DNA of 64,000 nt from Sipunculus nudus (taxonomy: Eukaryota; Annelida; Sipuncula; Golfingiida; Sipunculidae). The stretch spans positions 1,230,001 to 1,294,000 of the forward strand of contig CM049320.1 of the NCBI GenBank assembly GCA_026874595.1. Reading direction: 5' to 3'. Below the pieces are notes generated by a model. It worked only from the letters and a program-made list of their open reading frames with translations. It did no database searches and was not told the origin of the DNA. Position numbers and translations under genes: made by a program. Positions 9,766-22,700 of this stretch are shown in pieces; position 1 is the first letter of the stretch; every line of letters begins with the position of its first letter.

Positions 9766-12724
9766 TATATGAGGTACAATAATACCTCCGCAAACGAAGG
9801 TGGCAGGGTTTATGTGATCGGCCGTGTTTGTGTGTACTGTGCGTTAGTGGTGGCTATACTGTTGGTTAGTCAGTACAAATAACTGGACTGTGTACATATG
9901 TGAATACACACCAGAAAGCAGCCAGCACTGCATGCCTGGAAGTGACACAGCCCTGATCGCACTGACCTACATGCACAGATCAGCATTAGACACCAGTAAT
10001 ACAGCTGTGCATGAATGCAAGTCAGGCCAGTGCTGGGCAGATGGGGTGGGGTGGCCAGATGAGATAATAATGAAGTGTCACTTACTAGTCAAGCCTCTAG
10101 GGATCAGTTAAAGAGTTTTAATCCGGTTAGAAAGCAGCACTGATTGCTTCATACATACAATTTGGTAACAGAAATAATTTCAATATTCAGTTTTAATTGT
10201 TGCCTTCTTTAGAAACAAATGCATTTAGTTTATTATTTATTTATAGTTACATTAATAATTTTTTTTTATAGTTCATAGCTTTGTCTTATAGAACAATGAA
10301 AGAGGTTGTTCAAACATCCCAAGGATAGCTCTTTACTTAACATACAAAAACATTTTGAGCAGGCAGCCATCCAGGTGATAAGTAATAAACCTTATCCATG
10401 AAACAAATGAAAATCGGAATAAACTGTATACCATACAAATGGTTACTGTATGATTATACAGTTGTTGTTTATTATATATTTCATAAATTGAATTGAATGA
10501 ATATATGGATGAAAAATTTTGAAGATAGGCTTTGAAACAGAACCTGGACATTGACGTTGCTTTGTTGCACGAACAACGGGTATGCTAAAATCATAGTTAC
10601 ATCATGTTAGAAATAAATTAGATGTTGATACGCAAATATATAATTCCCGCATATTTTCCACTTAATCCACAATCTTTCAGTTTTCTTAATGAATTTTATT
10701 AACTTTTAATTAATTTAAAAAGAAATTTGATACATTAACAATGTTCACTTCAACTTAACCTTTAAACTTATCTTGGTCACGGGATTATGAATAAACGTCT
10801 TCTGTTATATGAACCCTGAAATATATACATTAAATGTGAACCATATTTTATAAGGTCTTATTGATACGGAGCCTCCACCCTATAGCTATCAAACTGGCCC
10901 TGAAAACCAGATAATACAGCTGGTCAGCTCATTAAGAATCCCCAGGGAGGAGCATGGGGGACTTCAAAGGGATGCCGCACACTCTGGATTTTGGCAATAT
11001 CAGGCGTTATTCGGCTTTGCAAATGTACAGCACCACATCTATATAACTATACATATTTTTTACTTTACATATTCCATGAATAATGATAAAACGCCAAGTA
11101 AAAGATTAAAATTAATGTTCACATTAGGTATCTGAGTATAGTATTCAGAAAGTTCAGGGAAATGTACCTTTTTCATTTTAAACTTTTTGTGTTAATTTAA
11201 GCATATATATCATTTTATATGATGTACATTATATATATATGTAATAAATTTATTTATAATATATATATATTGTCTTATTTTTATTAAGGTATCCAAAAAC
11301 ATATTCTGTGCCTTGGAATGCTCCATTTGGACAGCTGATTATATATTTGTTCCACCATATTCAATGCTGGTAATAGAATAACCCGAATGATCCTGACCAG
11401 TAGAATTTTGTATCATATTAAATTAGTAAAATTTTAAATGTTTGCAACAAATAAACAAAAAATAATAATTTTGTGATGTAGCAAAAAAAATAACGATATT
11501 AAATATAGTCTCAGTATCCGTTTATATGACTAGAATATTATGGGTGATAATTATTTTATATATTGCATGGTTTTATCTGTTACACTATAAATTATAATAT
11601 TTCCGTATTCAATATGTCGACCTGGCTACATATTTGACCTTTAAGCGATCCTATGATGCACGTAAGATGAACGCAAGATTAAATTTAGTGAAAATTATAT
11701 ATATGTATGTGTGTGTGTGACTGCACCCTGCGCCTCCGCAACGGACCCCGTGGACCCTATAATATTATAGCGTCTTGAATCCTATAATATTATAGGGCTT
11801 TGGAGCCTCGCTCAAGATCACCCTGCGCCCTCCTATTAGCCCTCTCCTTATTATATTATCACTGCCGTCCAGGGCCTGAGGTGCTGTTGATAACTGCAGC
11901 TGATATACCCATGCTTAATTAGCTACCCCCAGAAGAGACCTGCTGCAGCGAGAGCGGTCTGCTGACGCAAGTGACCACCGGTCATATCACGCGCACTCAA
12001 CCGTTCTTCATAGCGGCCGCGCAATGCTCAAATGAGCTGCGGTAATCAGATACGATAAGCTCGTGCGTGTCATTGCATCTCCATGTGGCAGCGATTTCGA
12101 AAACCAACAGGCCATCCGCGCAAGTCCGAAATGCAATAAGTCCGAACGCGATTAATAGGGTGTTATTTGTGTGTAAATGTATACACAATTATGGTTATTC
12201 TTGAATCATCCTTGCTGCGGTATCAGTATTACAAGGGAATGTTTTACAGCTATAATTTATCATTGCTCATATCTGGATCTGAACAAATATCAAGATTTTC
12301 TACTTATTACCAGCGCAGTATTACAAACTGTATGAGATAACAAGTTACTTAGATAAGAAACTTTGTAATGAGGTTCTCTTTAACGGAATCTCATAAGATT
12401 TGGACAAACACTCTCTCGAATAAACTCACGCATATGCCTCACTGGAAAATTCAGTATGTAATAAGATAAAATTCAAAATAATATATGAAAAATATATGAA
12501 TGATTTAAATGATATGAATAATAATAAATTAATATAGAAAACTAATATAAAACCTGAGATCTCTTCCGATTGAAGCCCGTTATACATTCCCAAAAAAATT
12601 ATTAAGTACACTTGTCTCTGAATGTCATGCTTGTATAACTAAATTTGTGTATCTTAATTTTAACCCAGAAATTTCTTGACACCTCGTGTGATATTTTTTA
12701 TTCTTTATTCATTTTGTCATCTAG
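9501..12724. other. Non-coding stretch upstream of the lipase exons
   Basis: It contains an (AT)15 tract (9,731-9,760) and a repeated pair of minus-strand ACTGTGGTTGACTT...CGCGGGGTT modules at about 9,590-9,712. A locally GC-richer segment at about 11,715-12,170 contains a NotI-type GCGGCCGC. The missing first (signal-peptide) exon of the lipase gene should lie in or before this stretch, ending with two bases of a codon, but no convincing candidate was found. Confidence 0.5.
9590..9712 (-). repeat. Dispersed repeat, two ACTGTGGTTGACTT modules
   Basis: On the minus strand ACTGTGGTTGACTT followed by a CGCGGGGTT block occurs twice in tandem here. Related plus-strand pieces occur at about 9,269 and at 44,517-44,575 (TACTGTGGTTGGCTTCATATT...GCG). 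This is a small dispersed repeat family, perhaps MITE termini; the superfamily is unknown. Confidence 0.45.
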
Positions 12725-12883
12725 GCCGTACCGTATTTGTTGCGACATTGGATGTTACGACAACTCTTCCCCGTATGACCATTTCGCTCGTCCCCGGTGC
12801 CCGGATGGAACATGGCCGGCGTTCAACTCTTACACCCCAGAAAACAGACAACATCCGGTCAAACTGACGAACAAGATAACACC
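12725..12883 (+). CDS. Lipase exon (N-terminal part of hydrolase domain)
   Basis: The acceptor CATCTAG ends at 12,724 and the donor GTATGT begins at 12,884. The exon starts on the third base of a codon and ends after two bases. It encodes the family's N-terminal Cys motif, C[13 protein letters not shown], followed by [15 protein letters not shown], which matches the usual WSP...F.LYT.ENP block. It is the first exon recognised; the open frame upstream of the acceptor is not protein-like. Confidence 0.85.
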
Positions 12884-13708
12884 GTATGTTTTTCCAATGT
12901 TTCACCCGTTTTATCTAAATATGTTCAAAACTAACTAGAAAACCAAATAACCAATCAAAGGTAAGAAAGATAAAGAACAAAAGTAAGTGAATTAGTGTAC
13001 AGAAGAGTGAGATATGGGCTAAAATGACCTCTGTGCATATTTATATGATCCTCTGACTTGCAGCTAATTCAGACAGTTAACCAGACAGTCTATATATCCC
13101 ATGAATGAATATTAGATCAGTTCACAGGTCAAGTGTCTTGTAAATAAAAGGCGAGGCATTTTTACTTGACCAGATATCTGCTTAGGGTAAATAAGACATA
13201 CAGATATGGAATTACAGATTGATTGGCAGATTTCGCAAATGTCTAAAGGTAAGACGAATCTGTTTCATCTGTGGGTCATTATTTAATTGTTCAAGAAAAT
13301 AATATTTGTTGACAAAATATATTGTTATTTTTATTATAACTTACTATCAATACTATAATGATTAATTTATTTATCTATGATGCTGATTATTATTATTATT
13401 ATTATTATTATTATTTACAGGTACGGTTTTGACTCGCGGTATCGGGTCATCTTCATCATACATGGTTTTAAGGCGAAAATGAAGCCGTGGATATTTGAAA
13501 TGAAAGACAAACTAATTAAACAGGTATCTGGGATCGTTTATTTACAAGACAGGATATAAAAAAAAATAAGCAATAAACCAAAATAAGATATCTAGATATC
13601 TTGAAAAAATAATTATAATCGTTTTAAATCTGAGACAATCGAGATGTAATCCAATATTTTTATTCTGCCAAGGATTAGCCTAGCATTTTGATATTATTAA
13701 CTTTTTAA

Positions 13709-13770
<62 letters not shown>

Positions 13771-16700
13771 ACTCTTAACTTTTTAATATTCAAATTAAGA
13801 GAAACAGTTCGGATCCCACAGCAAAATAAAAATTAAGAAAAGGTGAAAACGTGTCAATAATACAATCAGCTATCATGCAAAAGAATCTTTTTGTTGTTTT
13901 TATAAGAATATCACCAATACCCTTTTCATATACCTGTAGCTGTGGGTTCGTGTTCGGATCTCAGACATCTAGCCAAGCTCTTACCGCGATGATGCAGTCT
14001 CATCAGCTAAGAATTAATTAGTATTTGATTAATATGACAAATGTCGAATAAATAACAAACTTTCTCTTTTATATCTGCTTCTGCAGTCTATTCCCCCCAC
14101 GCGACCCCCGAAACAACAAGAATCATCAGGTCTGAATGTGGTGAGATTGACATCTTCGGTAAATGTCCATGACAATCCTTTAAATGGTTCTTGAAATAAT
14201 GCTTAGGACAAGAATTTAAGATCGCTTCCTTGCGGCAATATTGTCTTTCCACGTACTGAAATTCGAAATCAGACATCATTTCATGTCAGACAGTCTTCGG
14301 CAAACTTTTCACTGCAATCAGTCGAGTAGAACTTGAAATAATGCGTAAAATAGTTGAATAAAATTTGAAAGGAATAAACAAATTGAAGCCTGGCGATTGA
14401 CCACATTGTATTCCTGACCGGCCTGACATTCGATAGTGCACAACCCTTTTTCGGGTGATAGTCTTCGGTCAGGTTTAACAACAATATTTTGAACTTTTCT
14501 AAACCCGACTTTTGCCAGTAATAGACCGGTGTGTTGTGGTACTAGACCGGGGTGTTGTGGTGATAGACCGGGGTGTGGTGGTGTTAGACCGGGGTGAAGT
14601 GGTGCAAGACCAGGGTGTTGTGGTGATAGACCGGGGTGAGGTGGTGATAGACCGGGGTTTTGTGGTGATAGACCGGGATGTGGTGGTGAAAGACCAGAGT
14701 GTTGTGGTGATAGACTGGGGTGTGGTGGTGATAGACTGGGGTGAGGTGGTGATAGACCAGGGTGTTGTGGTGATAGACCGGGGTGTTGTGGTGATAGACT
14801 GGGGTGAGGTGGTGATAGACCAGGGTTTTGTGGTGATAGACTGGGGTTTTGTGGTGATAGACTGGGATGTGGTGGTGAAAGACCAGGGTGTTGTTGTGAT
14901 AGACTGGGGTAAGGTGGCGATAGACCGGGATGTGGTGGTGATAGACCGGGTGTTGTGGTGATAGACCGGGGTGAGGTGGTGATAGACCGGGGTGTTGTGG
15001 TGATAGACCGGGGTGAGGTGGTGATAGACCGGGGTGTTGTGGTTATTGACCGGGGTGAGGTGGTGATAGACCGGGGTGTGGTGGTGATAGACCGGGGTGA
15101 GGTGGTGCTAGACCGGGGTGAGGTGGTTATAGACTGGGGTGAGGTGGTGATAGGCCGGGGTGAGGTGGTGATAGACCGGGATGAGGTGGTGATAGACCGG
15201 GGTGAGGTGGTGATAGACTGGGGTGAGGTGGTGATAGACCAGGGTGTTGTGGTAATAGACCGGGGTGTTGTGGTGATAGACCGGGGTGAGGTGGTGATAG
15301 ACCGGGATGCTGTGGTGATAGACCGGGGTGTTGTGGTGATAGACCGGGGTGAGGTGGTGATAGACCGGGGTGAGGTGGTGATAGACTGGGATGAGGTGGT
15401 GATAGACCAGGGTGTTGTGGTAATAGACCGGGGTGTTGTGGTGATAGACCGGGATGAGGTGGTGATAGACCGGGATGCTGTGGTGATAGACCGGGGTGTT
15501 GTGGTGATAGACCGGGATGTGGTGAAAGACCAGGGTGTTGTGGTGATAGACTGGGGTGTGGTGGTGATAGACCGGGGTGAGGTGGTCCTAGACCAGGGTG
15601 TTGTGGTGATAGACTGGAGTGTGGTAGTGATAGACCGTGGTGTGGTGGTGATAGACCGTGGTGTGGGGGTGATAGCCTGGGGTGTGGGGGTCATAGACCG
15701 GGGTGTTGTAGTGCTAGACCGGGATGTTGTGGTGATAAACCAGGGTGTGGTGATGATACACCTGGTCGAGGTGGTGATAGACCGGGGGGTGGTGGTGATA
15801 GACTGGGGTGTTGTGGTGATTGATAAGGGTGTTGTGGTGATAGACTGGGGTGTGGTAGTAAAAGAAGTCCGGGGTGTGCTTGTGATAGACCGGGGTGAGG
15901 TGGTGATAGACCGGGGTGTGGTAATGATACACCGGGTCAAGGTGGTGATAGACCGGGGTGTGGTGGTGATAGACCGGGTCGAGGTGGTGATAGACCGTGG
16001 TGTTGTGGTGATAGACTGGGGTGTTGTGGTGATTGACCGGGGTGTTGTGGTGATAGACTGGGGTGTGGTAGTAAAAAAAGACTGGGGTGTGGTGGTGATA
16101 GACCGGGGTGAGGTGGTGATCGACCGGGGTGTTGTCGTGATAGACTGGGGTGGGGTAGTGCTAGACCGTGGTGTGGTGGTGATAGCCTGGGGTGTGGGGG
16201 TCATATACCGGGGTGTTGTGGTGCTAGACCAGGATGTTGTGGTGATAGACTGGGATGTGGTGGTGAAAGACCAGGGTGTTGTGGTGATAGACTGGGGTGT
16301 TGTGGTGATAGACCGGGGTGTTGTGATGATAAACGGGGGTGTTGTGGTGATTGACATGGGTACGGTAATGAAAAAAGTCCGGGGTGTGCTTGTGATAGAC
16401 CGGGGTGAGGTGGTGATAGACCGGGTTGTGGTAATGATACACCGGGTCAAGGTGGTGATAGACTGGGGTGTTGTGGTGATTGACCAGGGTGTTGTGGTGA
16501 TAGACTGGGGTGTGGTAGTAAAAAAAGACTGGGGTGTGGTGGTGATAGACCGGGCTGAGGTGGTGATAGACCGGGGTGTTGTCGTGATAGACTGGGGTGT
16601 GGTAGTGATAGACCGTGGTGTAGTGGTGATAGCCTGGGGTGAGGTGGTGATAGACCGGGGTGTGGTGGTGATAGACCGGGTCGAGGTGGTGATAGACCAG

Positions 16701-19700
16701 GGTGTTGTGGTGCTAGACCAGGATGTTGTGGTGATAAACCGGGGTGTGCTGGTGAAAGACTGGGGTGAGGTGGTGCTAGACGGGGATGAGGTGGTGATAG
16801 CCTGGGGTGAGGTGGTGCTAGACCGGGGTGAGGTGGTGGTAGACCGGGTTGTTGTGGTGATTGACCGGGGTGAGGTGGTGATAAACTGGGGTGTGGTAGT
16901 AAAAAAAGTCCGGGGTGTGCTTGTGATAGACCGGGGTAAGGTGTTGATAGACGGGGGTGTGGTGGTGATAGACCGGGTCGAGGTGGTGATAGGCCGGGGT
17001 GTTGTGGTGCTAGACCAGGATGTTATGGTGATAAACCGGGGTGTGGTGATGATACACTGGGTCAAGGTGGTGTTAGAACTGGGTGTGGTGGTGAAAGACT
17101 GGGCTGTTGTGGTGATTGACCGGGGTGTTGTGGTGATAGACTGGGGTGTGGTAGTAAAAAAAGTCCGAGGTGTGCTTCTGATAGACTGGGTTGAGGTAGT
17201 GATAGACCGGGATGTGGTAATGATACACTGGGTCAAGGTGGTGATAGACCGGGGTGAGGTGGTGATAAACCGGGATGAGGTGGTGATAGACCGGGTTGTT
17301 GCGGTGATTGACCGGGGTGAGGTGGTGATAGAACGGGGTGTGGTGATGATAGACTGGGGTGTGGTGGTGATAAACCGGGGTGAGGTGGTAATAAACATGG
17401 GTGTGGTGATGATACACCGGGTCGAGGTGGTGATATACCGGGGTGTTGTGGTGATAGACCGGGGTGAGGTGGTGCTAGACCGGGGTGAGGTCGTGATAGC
17501 CTGGGGTGAGGTGGTGCTAGACAGGGGTGAGGTGGTGATAGACCGGGTTGTTGTGGTGATTGACCGGGGTGAGGTGGTGATAGACTGGGGTGTGGTGATG
17601 ATAGACTGGGGTGTGGTGGTGATAAACCGGGGTGTTGTGGTGATAGACCGGGTCGAGGTGGTGATAGTCTGTGGTGTAGTGGTGCTAGACCAGGATGTTG
17701 TGGTGATAAACCGGGGTGTGGTGATGATACACCGGGTCAAGGTGGTGATAGACCGGGTCGAGGTGGTGATAGTCTGTGGTGTGGTGGTTATAGACTGAGG
17801 TGTTGTGGTGATTGACCGGGGTGTTGTGGTGATAGACTGGGGTGTGGTAGTAAAAAAAGTCCGGGGTGTGCTTGTGACAGACCGGGGTAAGGTGGTGATA
17901 GACCGGGGTGTGGTGGTGATAGACCGGGTCGAGGTGGTGATAAACCGGGGTGTGGTGATGATACACCGGGTCAAGGTGGTGATAGACCGGGTCGAGGTGG
18001 TGATAGTCTGTGGTGTGGTGGTTATAGACTGAGGTGTTGTGGTGATTGACCGGGGTGTTGTGGTGATAGACTGGGGTGTGGTAGTAAAAAAAGTCCGGGA
18101 TGTGCTTGTGACAGACCGGGGTAAGGTGGTGATAGACCGGGGTGTGGTGGTGATAGACCGGGTCGAGGTGGTGATAGACCGGGGTGTTGTGGTGCTAGAC
18201 CAGGATGTTGTGGTGATAGACTGGGGTATTGTGATGATTGACCGGGGTGTTGTGGTGATAGACTGGGGTGTGGTAGTGATAGACCGGGGTGTGGTAATGA
18301 TACACCGGGTCAAGGTGGTGATAGACCAGGGTGTGGTGGTGATAGACTGGGGTGTTGTGGTGATTGACCGGGGTGTTCTGGTGATAGACTGGGGTGTGGT
18401 AGTAAAAAAAGACTGGGGTGTCGTGGTGATAAACCGGGGTGAGGTGGTGATAGACCGGGGTGTTGTGGTGCTAGACCGGGATGTTGTTGTGATAAACCAG
18501 GGTGTGGTGATGATACACCGGGTTGAGGTGGTGATAGACCGGGGTGTGGTGGTGATAGACTGAGGTGTTGTGGTGATTGACTGGGGTGTTGTGGTGATAG
18601 ACTGGGGTGTGGTAGTAAAAAAAGACTGGGGTGTGGTGGTGATAGACCGGGGTGAGGTGGTGATAGACCAGGGTGTTGTCGTGATAGACTGGGGTGTGTT
18701 AGTGATAGACCGTGGTGTGGTGATGATAGCCTGGGGTGTTTGGGTCATAGACCTGGGTGTTGTGGTGCTAGACTGGGATGTTGTGGTGATAAACCGGGGT
18801 GTTGTGATGATACAGCGGGTCGAGGTGGTGATAGACTGGGGTGTTGTGGTGATTGACCGGGGTGTGCTTGTGATAGACAGGGGTGTTATGGTGATAGACT
18901 GGGGTTTTGTGGTGATTGACCGGGGTGTTGTGGTGATAGACCGGGATGTTGTGGTGATTGACCGGGGTGAGGTGGTGATAGACCGGGGTGTGGTGGTGAT
19001 AGATCGGGGTGAGGTGGTGATAGAACCGGGTGTGGTGGTGATAGACTGGGGTGTTGTGATGATTGACCGGGGTGTTGTGGTGATAGACTGGGGTGTGGTA
19101 GTAAAAAAAGTCCGGGGTGTGATTGTGATAGACTGGGGTGAGGTGGTGATAGACCGGGGTGTTGTGATAGACTGGGGTGTGGTAGTGATAGACCGTGGTG
19201 TGGTGGTGATAGACTGGGGTGTGGGGGTCATCGACCGGGGTGTTGTGGTGCTAGACCGGGATGTTGTTGTGATAAACCGGGGTGTGGTGATGATACACCG
19301 GGTCGAGGTGGTGATAGACCGGGGTGTGGTGGTGATAGACTGAGGTGTGCTTGTGATAGACAGGGGTGTTATGGTGAAAGACTGGTGTTTTGTGGTGATT
19401 GACCGAGGTGTTGTGGTGATAGACTGGGGTGTGGTAGTAAAAAAAGTCCGGGGTGTGCTTGTGATAGACCGGGGTGAGGTGGTGATTGACCGGGGTGAGG
19501 TGGTGATAGACTGGGGTGTGGTGGTGATAGACCGGGGTGAGGTGGTGATAAACCGGGGTTTGGTGATGATACACCGGGTCGAGGTGGTGATAGACCGGGG
19601 TGTTGTGGTGATAGACTGGGGTGTTGTGGTGATTGACCGGGGTGTTGTGGTGATGGACTGGGGTGTGGTAGTAAAAAAAGTCCGGGGTGTGCTTGTGATA

Positions 19701-22700
19701 GACCGGGGTGAAATGGTGATGGACCGGGGTGTGGTAATGATACACCGGGTAAAAAAAGACTGGGGTGTGGTGGTGATAGACCGGGGTGAGGTGGTGATAG
19801 ACCAGGGTGTTGTCGTGATAGACTGGGGTGTGTTAGTGATAGACCGTGGTGTGGTGGTGATAGCCTGGGGTGTTTGGGTCATAGACCTGGGTGTTGTGGT
19901 GCTAGACTGGGATGTTGTGGTGATAAACCGGGGTGTTGTGATGATACAGCGGGTCGAGGTGGTGATAGACTGGGGTGTTGTGGTGATTGACCGGGGTGTG
20001 CTTGTGATAGACAGGGGTGTTATGGTGATAGACTGGGGTTTTGTGGTGATTGACCGGGGTGTTGTGGTGATAGACCGGGATGTTGTGGTGATTGACCGGG
20101 GTGAGGTGGTGATAGACCGGGGTGTGGTGGTGATAGATCGGGGTGAGGTGGTGATAGAACCGGGTGTGGTGGTGATAGACTGGGGTGTTGTGATGATTGA
20201 CCGGGGTGTTGTGGTGATAGACTGGGGTGTGGTAGTAAAAAAAGTCCGGGGTGTGATTGTGATAGACTGGGGTGAGGTGGTGATAGACCGGGGTGTTGTG
20301 ATAGACTGGGGTGTGGTAGTGATAGACCGTGGTGTGGTGGTGATAGACTGGGGTGTGGGGGTCATCGACCGGGGTGTTGTGGTGCTAGACCGGGATGTTG
20401 TTGTGATAAACCGGGGTGTGGTGATGATACACCGGGTCGAGGTGGTGATAGACCGGGGTGTGGTGGTGATAGACTGAGGTATGCTTGTGATAGACAGGGG
20501 TGTTATGGTGAAAGACTGGTGTTTTGTGGTGATTGACCGAGGTGTTGTGGTGATAGACTGGGGTGTGGTAGTAAAAAAAGTCCGGGGTGTGCTTGTGATA
20601 GACCGGGGTGAGGTGGTGATTGACCGGGGTGAGGTGGTGATAGACTGGGGTGTGGTGGTGATAGACCGGGGTGAGGTGGTGATAAACCGGGGTGTGGTGA
20701 TGATACACCGGGTCGAGGTGGTGATAGACCGGGGTGTTGTGGTGATAGACTGGGGTGTTGTGGTGATTGACCGGGGTGTTGTGGTGATGGACTGGGGTGT
20801 GGTAGTAAAAAAAGTCCGGGGTGTGCTTGTGATAGACCGGGGTGAAATGGTGATGGACCGGGGTGTGGTAATGATACACCGGGTCAAGGTGGTGATAGAC
20901 TGGGTCGAGGTGGTGATAGTTCGTGGTGTGGTGGTGATAGACTGAGGTGTTGTGTTGATTGACCGGGGTGTTGTGGTGATAGACTGGGGTGTGGTAGTAA
21001 AAAAAGTCCAGGGTGTGCTTGTGATAGACCCGGGTAAGGTGGTGATGGACCGGGGTGTGGTGGTGATAGACCGGGTCGAGGTGGTGATAGACCGGGGTGT
21101 TGTGGTGCTAGACCAGGATGTTGTGGTGATAAACCGGGGTGTGGTGATGATACACTGGGTCGAGGTGGTGATAGTACCGGGTGTGGTGGTGATAGACTGG
21201 GGTGTGGTGGTGATAGACTGGGGTGTGGTGGTGATAGACTGGGGTGTGGTAGTAAAAAAAGTCCGGGGTGTGCTTGTGATAGACTGGGGTGAGGTAGTGA
21301 TAGACCGGGGTGTGGTAATGATACACCGGGTCAAGGTGGTGATAGACCTGGGTGTGGTGGTGATAGACCGGGTCGAGGTGGTGATAGACTGTGGTGTGGT
21401 GGTGATAGACTGGGGTGTTGTGGTGATTGACCGGGGTGTTGTGGTGATAGACTGGGGTGTGGTAGTAAAAAAAGACTGGGGTGTCGTGGTGATAAACCGG
21501 GGTGAGATGGTGATAGAACGCGGTGTTGTCGTGATAGACCGGGGTGTAGTAATGATACACCGGGTCAAGGTGGTGATAGACCTGGGTGTTGTGGTGCTAG
21601 ACCGGGATGTTGTGGTGATAAACCGGGGTGTGGTGATGATAGACTGGGGTGTTGTGGTGATTGACCGGGGTGTTGTGGTGATAGACTGGGGTGTGGTAGT
21701 AAAAAAAAGACTGGGGTGTGGTGGTGATAGACCGGGGTGAGGTGGTGATAGACCGGGGTGTTGTCGTGATAGACTGGGGTGTGGTAGTGATAGACCGTGG
21801 TGTGGTGGTGATAGCCTGGGGTGTGGGGGTCATAGACCGGGGTGTTGTGGTGCTAGACTGGGATGTTGTGGTGATAAACCGGGGTGTGGTGATTGACCGG
21901 GGTGTTGTGGTGATAAACTGGGGTGTGGTAGTAAAAAAAGACTGGGGTGTGGTGGTGATAGACCGGGGTGAGGTGGTGATAGACCGGGGTGTTGTCGTGA
22001 TAGACTGGGGTGTGGTAGTGATAGAACGTGGTGTGGTGGTGATAGCCTGGGGTGTGGGGGTCATAGACCAGGGTGTTGTGGTGCTAGACAGGGATGTTGT
22101 GGTGATAAACCGGGGTGTGGTGATGATACACTGGGTCGAGGTGGTGATAGACCGGGGTGTGGTGGTGATAGACTGGGGTGTTGTGGTGATTGACCGGGGT
22201 GTTGTGGTGATAGACTGGGGTGTGGTTGTAAAAAAAAGGGTGGGGTGTTGTGGTGATAGACCGGGGTGTGGTGGTGATAGACCGGGCTTTGGTGATGATA
22301 CACTGGGTCAAGGTGGTGTAGACCGGGATGTGGTGGTGATAGACCCAGGGTGTGGTGGTGATAGACCGGGGTGTGGTGGTGATAGACCGGGCTTTTGTGA
22401 TGATACACCGGGTCGAGGTGGTGATAGACCGGGGTGTGGTGTTGATAGACTGGGGTGTGGTGGTGATAGACCGGGGTGTGGTGGTGATAGACCGTGCTTT
22501 GGTGATGATACACCGGGTCGAGGTGGTGATAGACCGGGGGGTGATGGTGATAGACTGGGTTGACGTGGTGATAGATCGGGGTGTTGTGGTGATAGACCGG
22601 GGTGTGGTGGTGATAGACCGGGATGTTGTGGTGATAGACCGGGGTGTTGTGGTGACAGATCGGGTGGTTGTGATGAATGCGACCGACTAGGCATCCAGGG

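Noticed and set aside
14955-17798. 947-residue plus-strand frame of VVVIDRG-type heptads and its smaller successors up to 22,690
   Set aside because: Same 21-bp repeat on the other strand. The frames are separated only by single changes creating TGA, with no start, splice or domain evidence.
14318-21568. 2,416-residue minus-strand protein as a real gene
   Set aside because: It is entirely the translation of a 21-bp repeat, begins at a TTG, changes register midway without meeting a stop, overlaps an intron of a well-supported gene, and has competing long open frames in the other registers.
14515-22674. CRISPR-like array
   Set aside because: The units are head-to-tail with no unique spacers, and the surroundings are a spliced animal gene.
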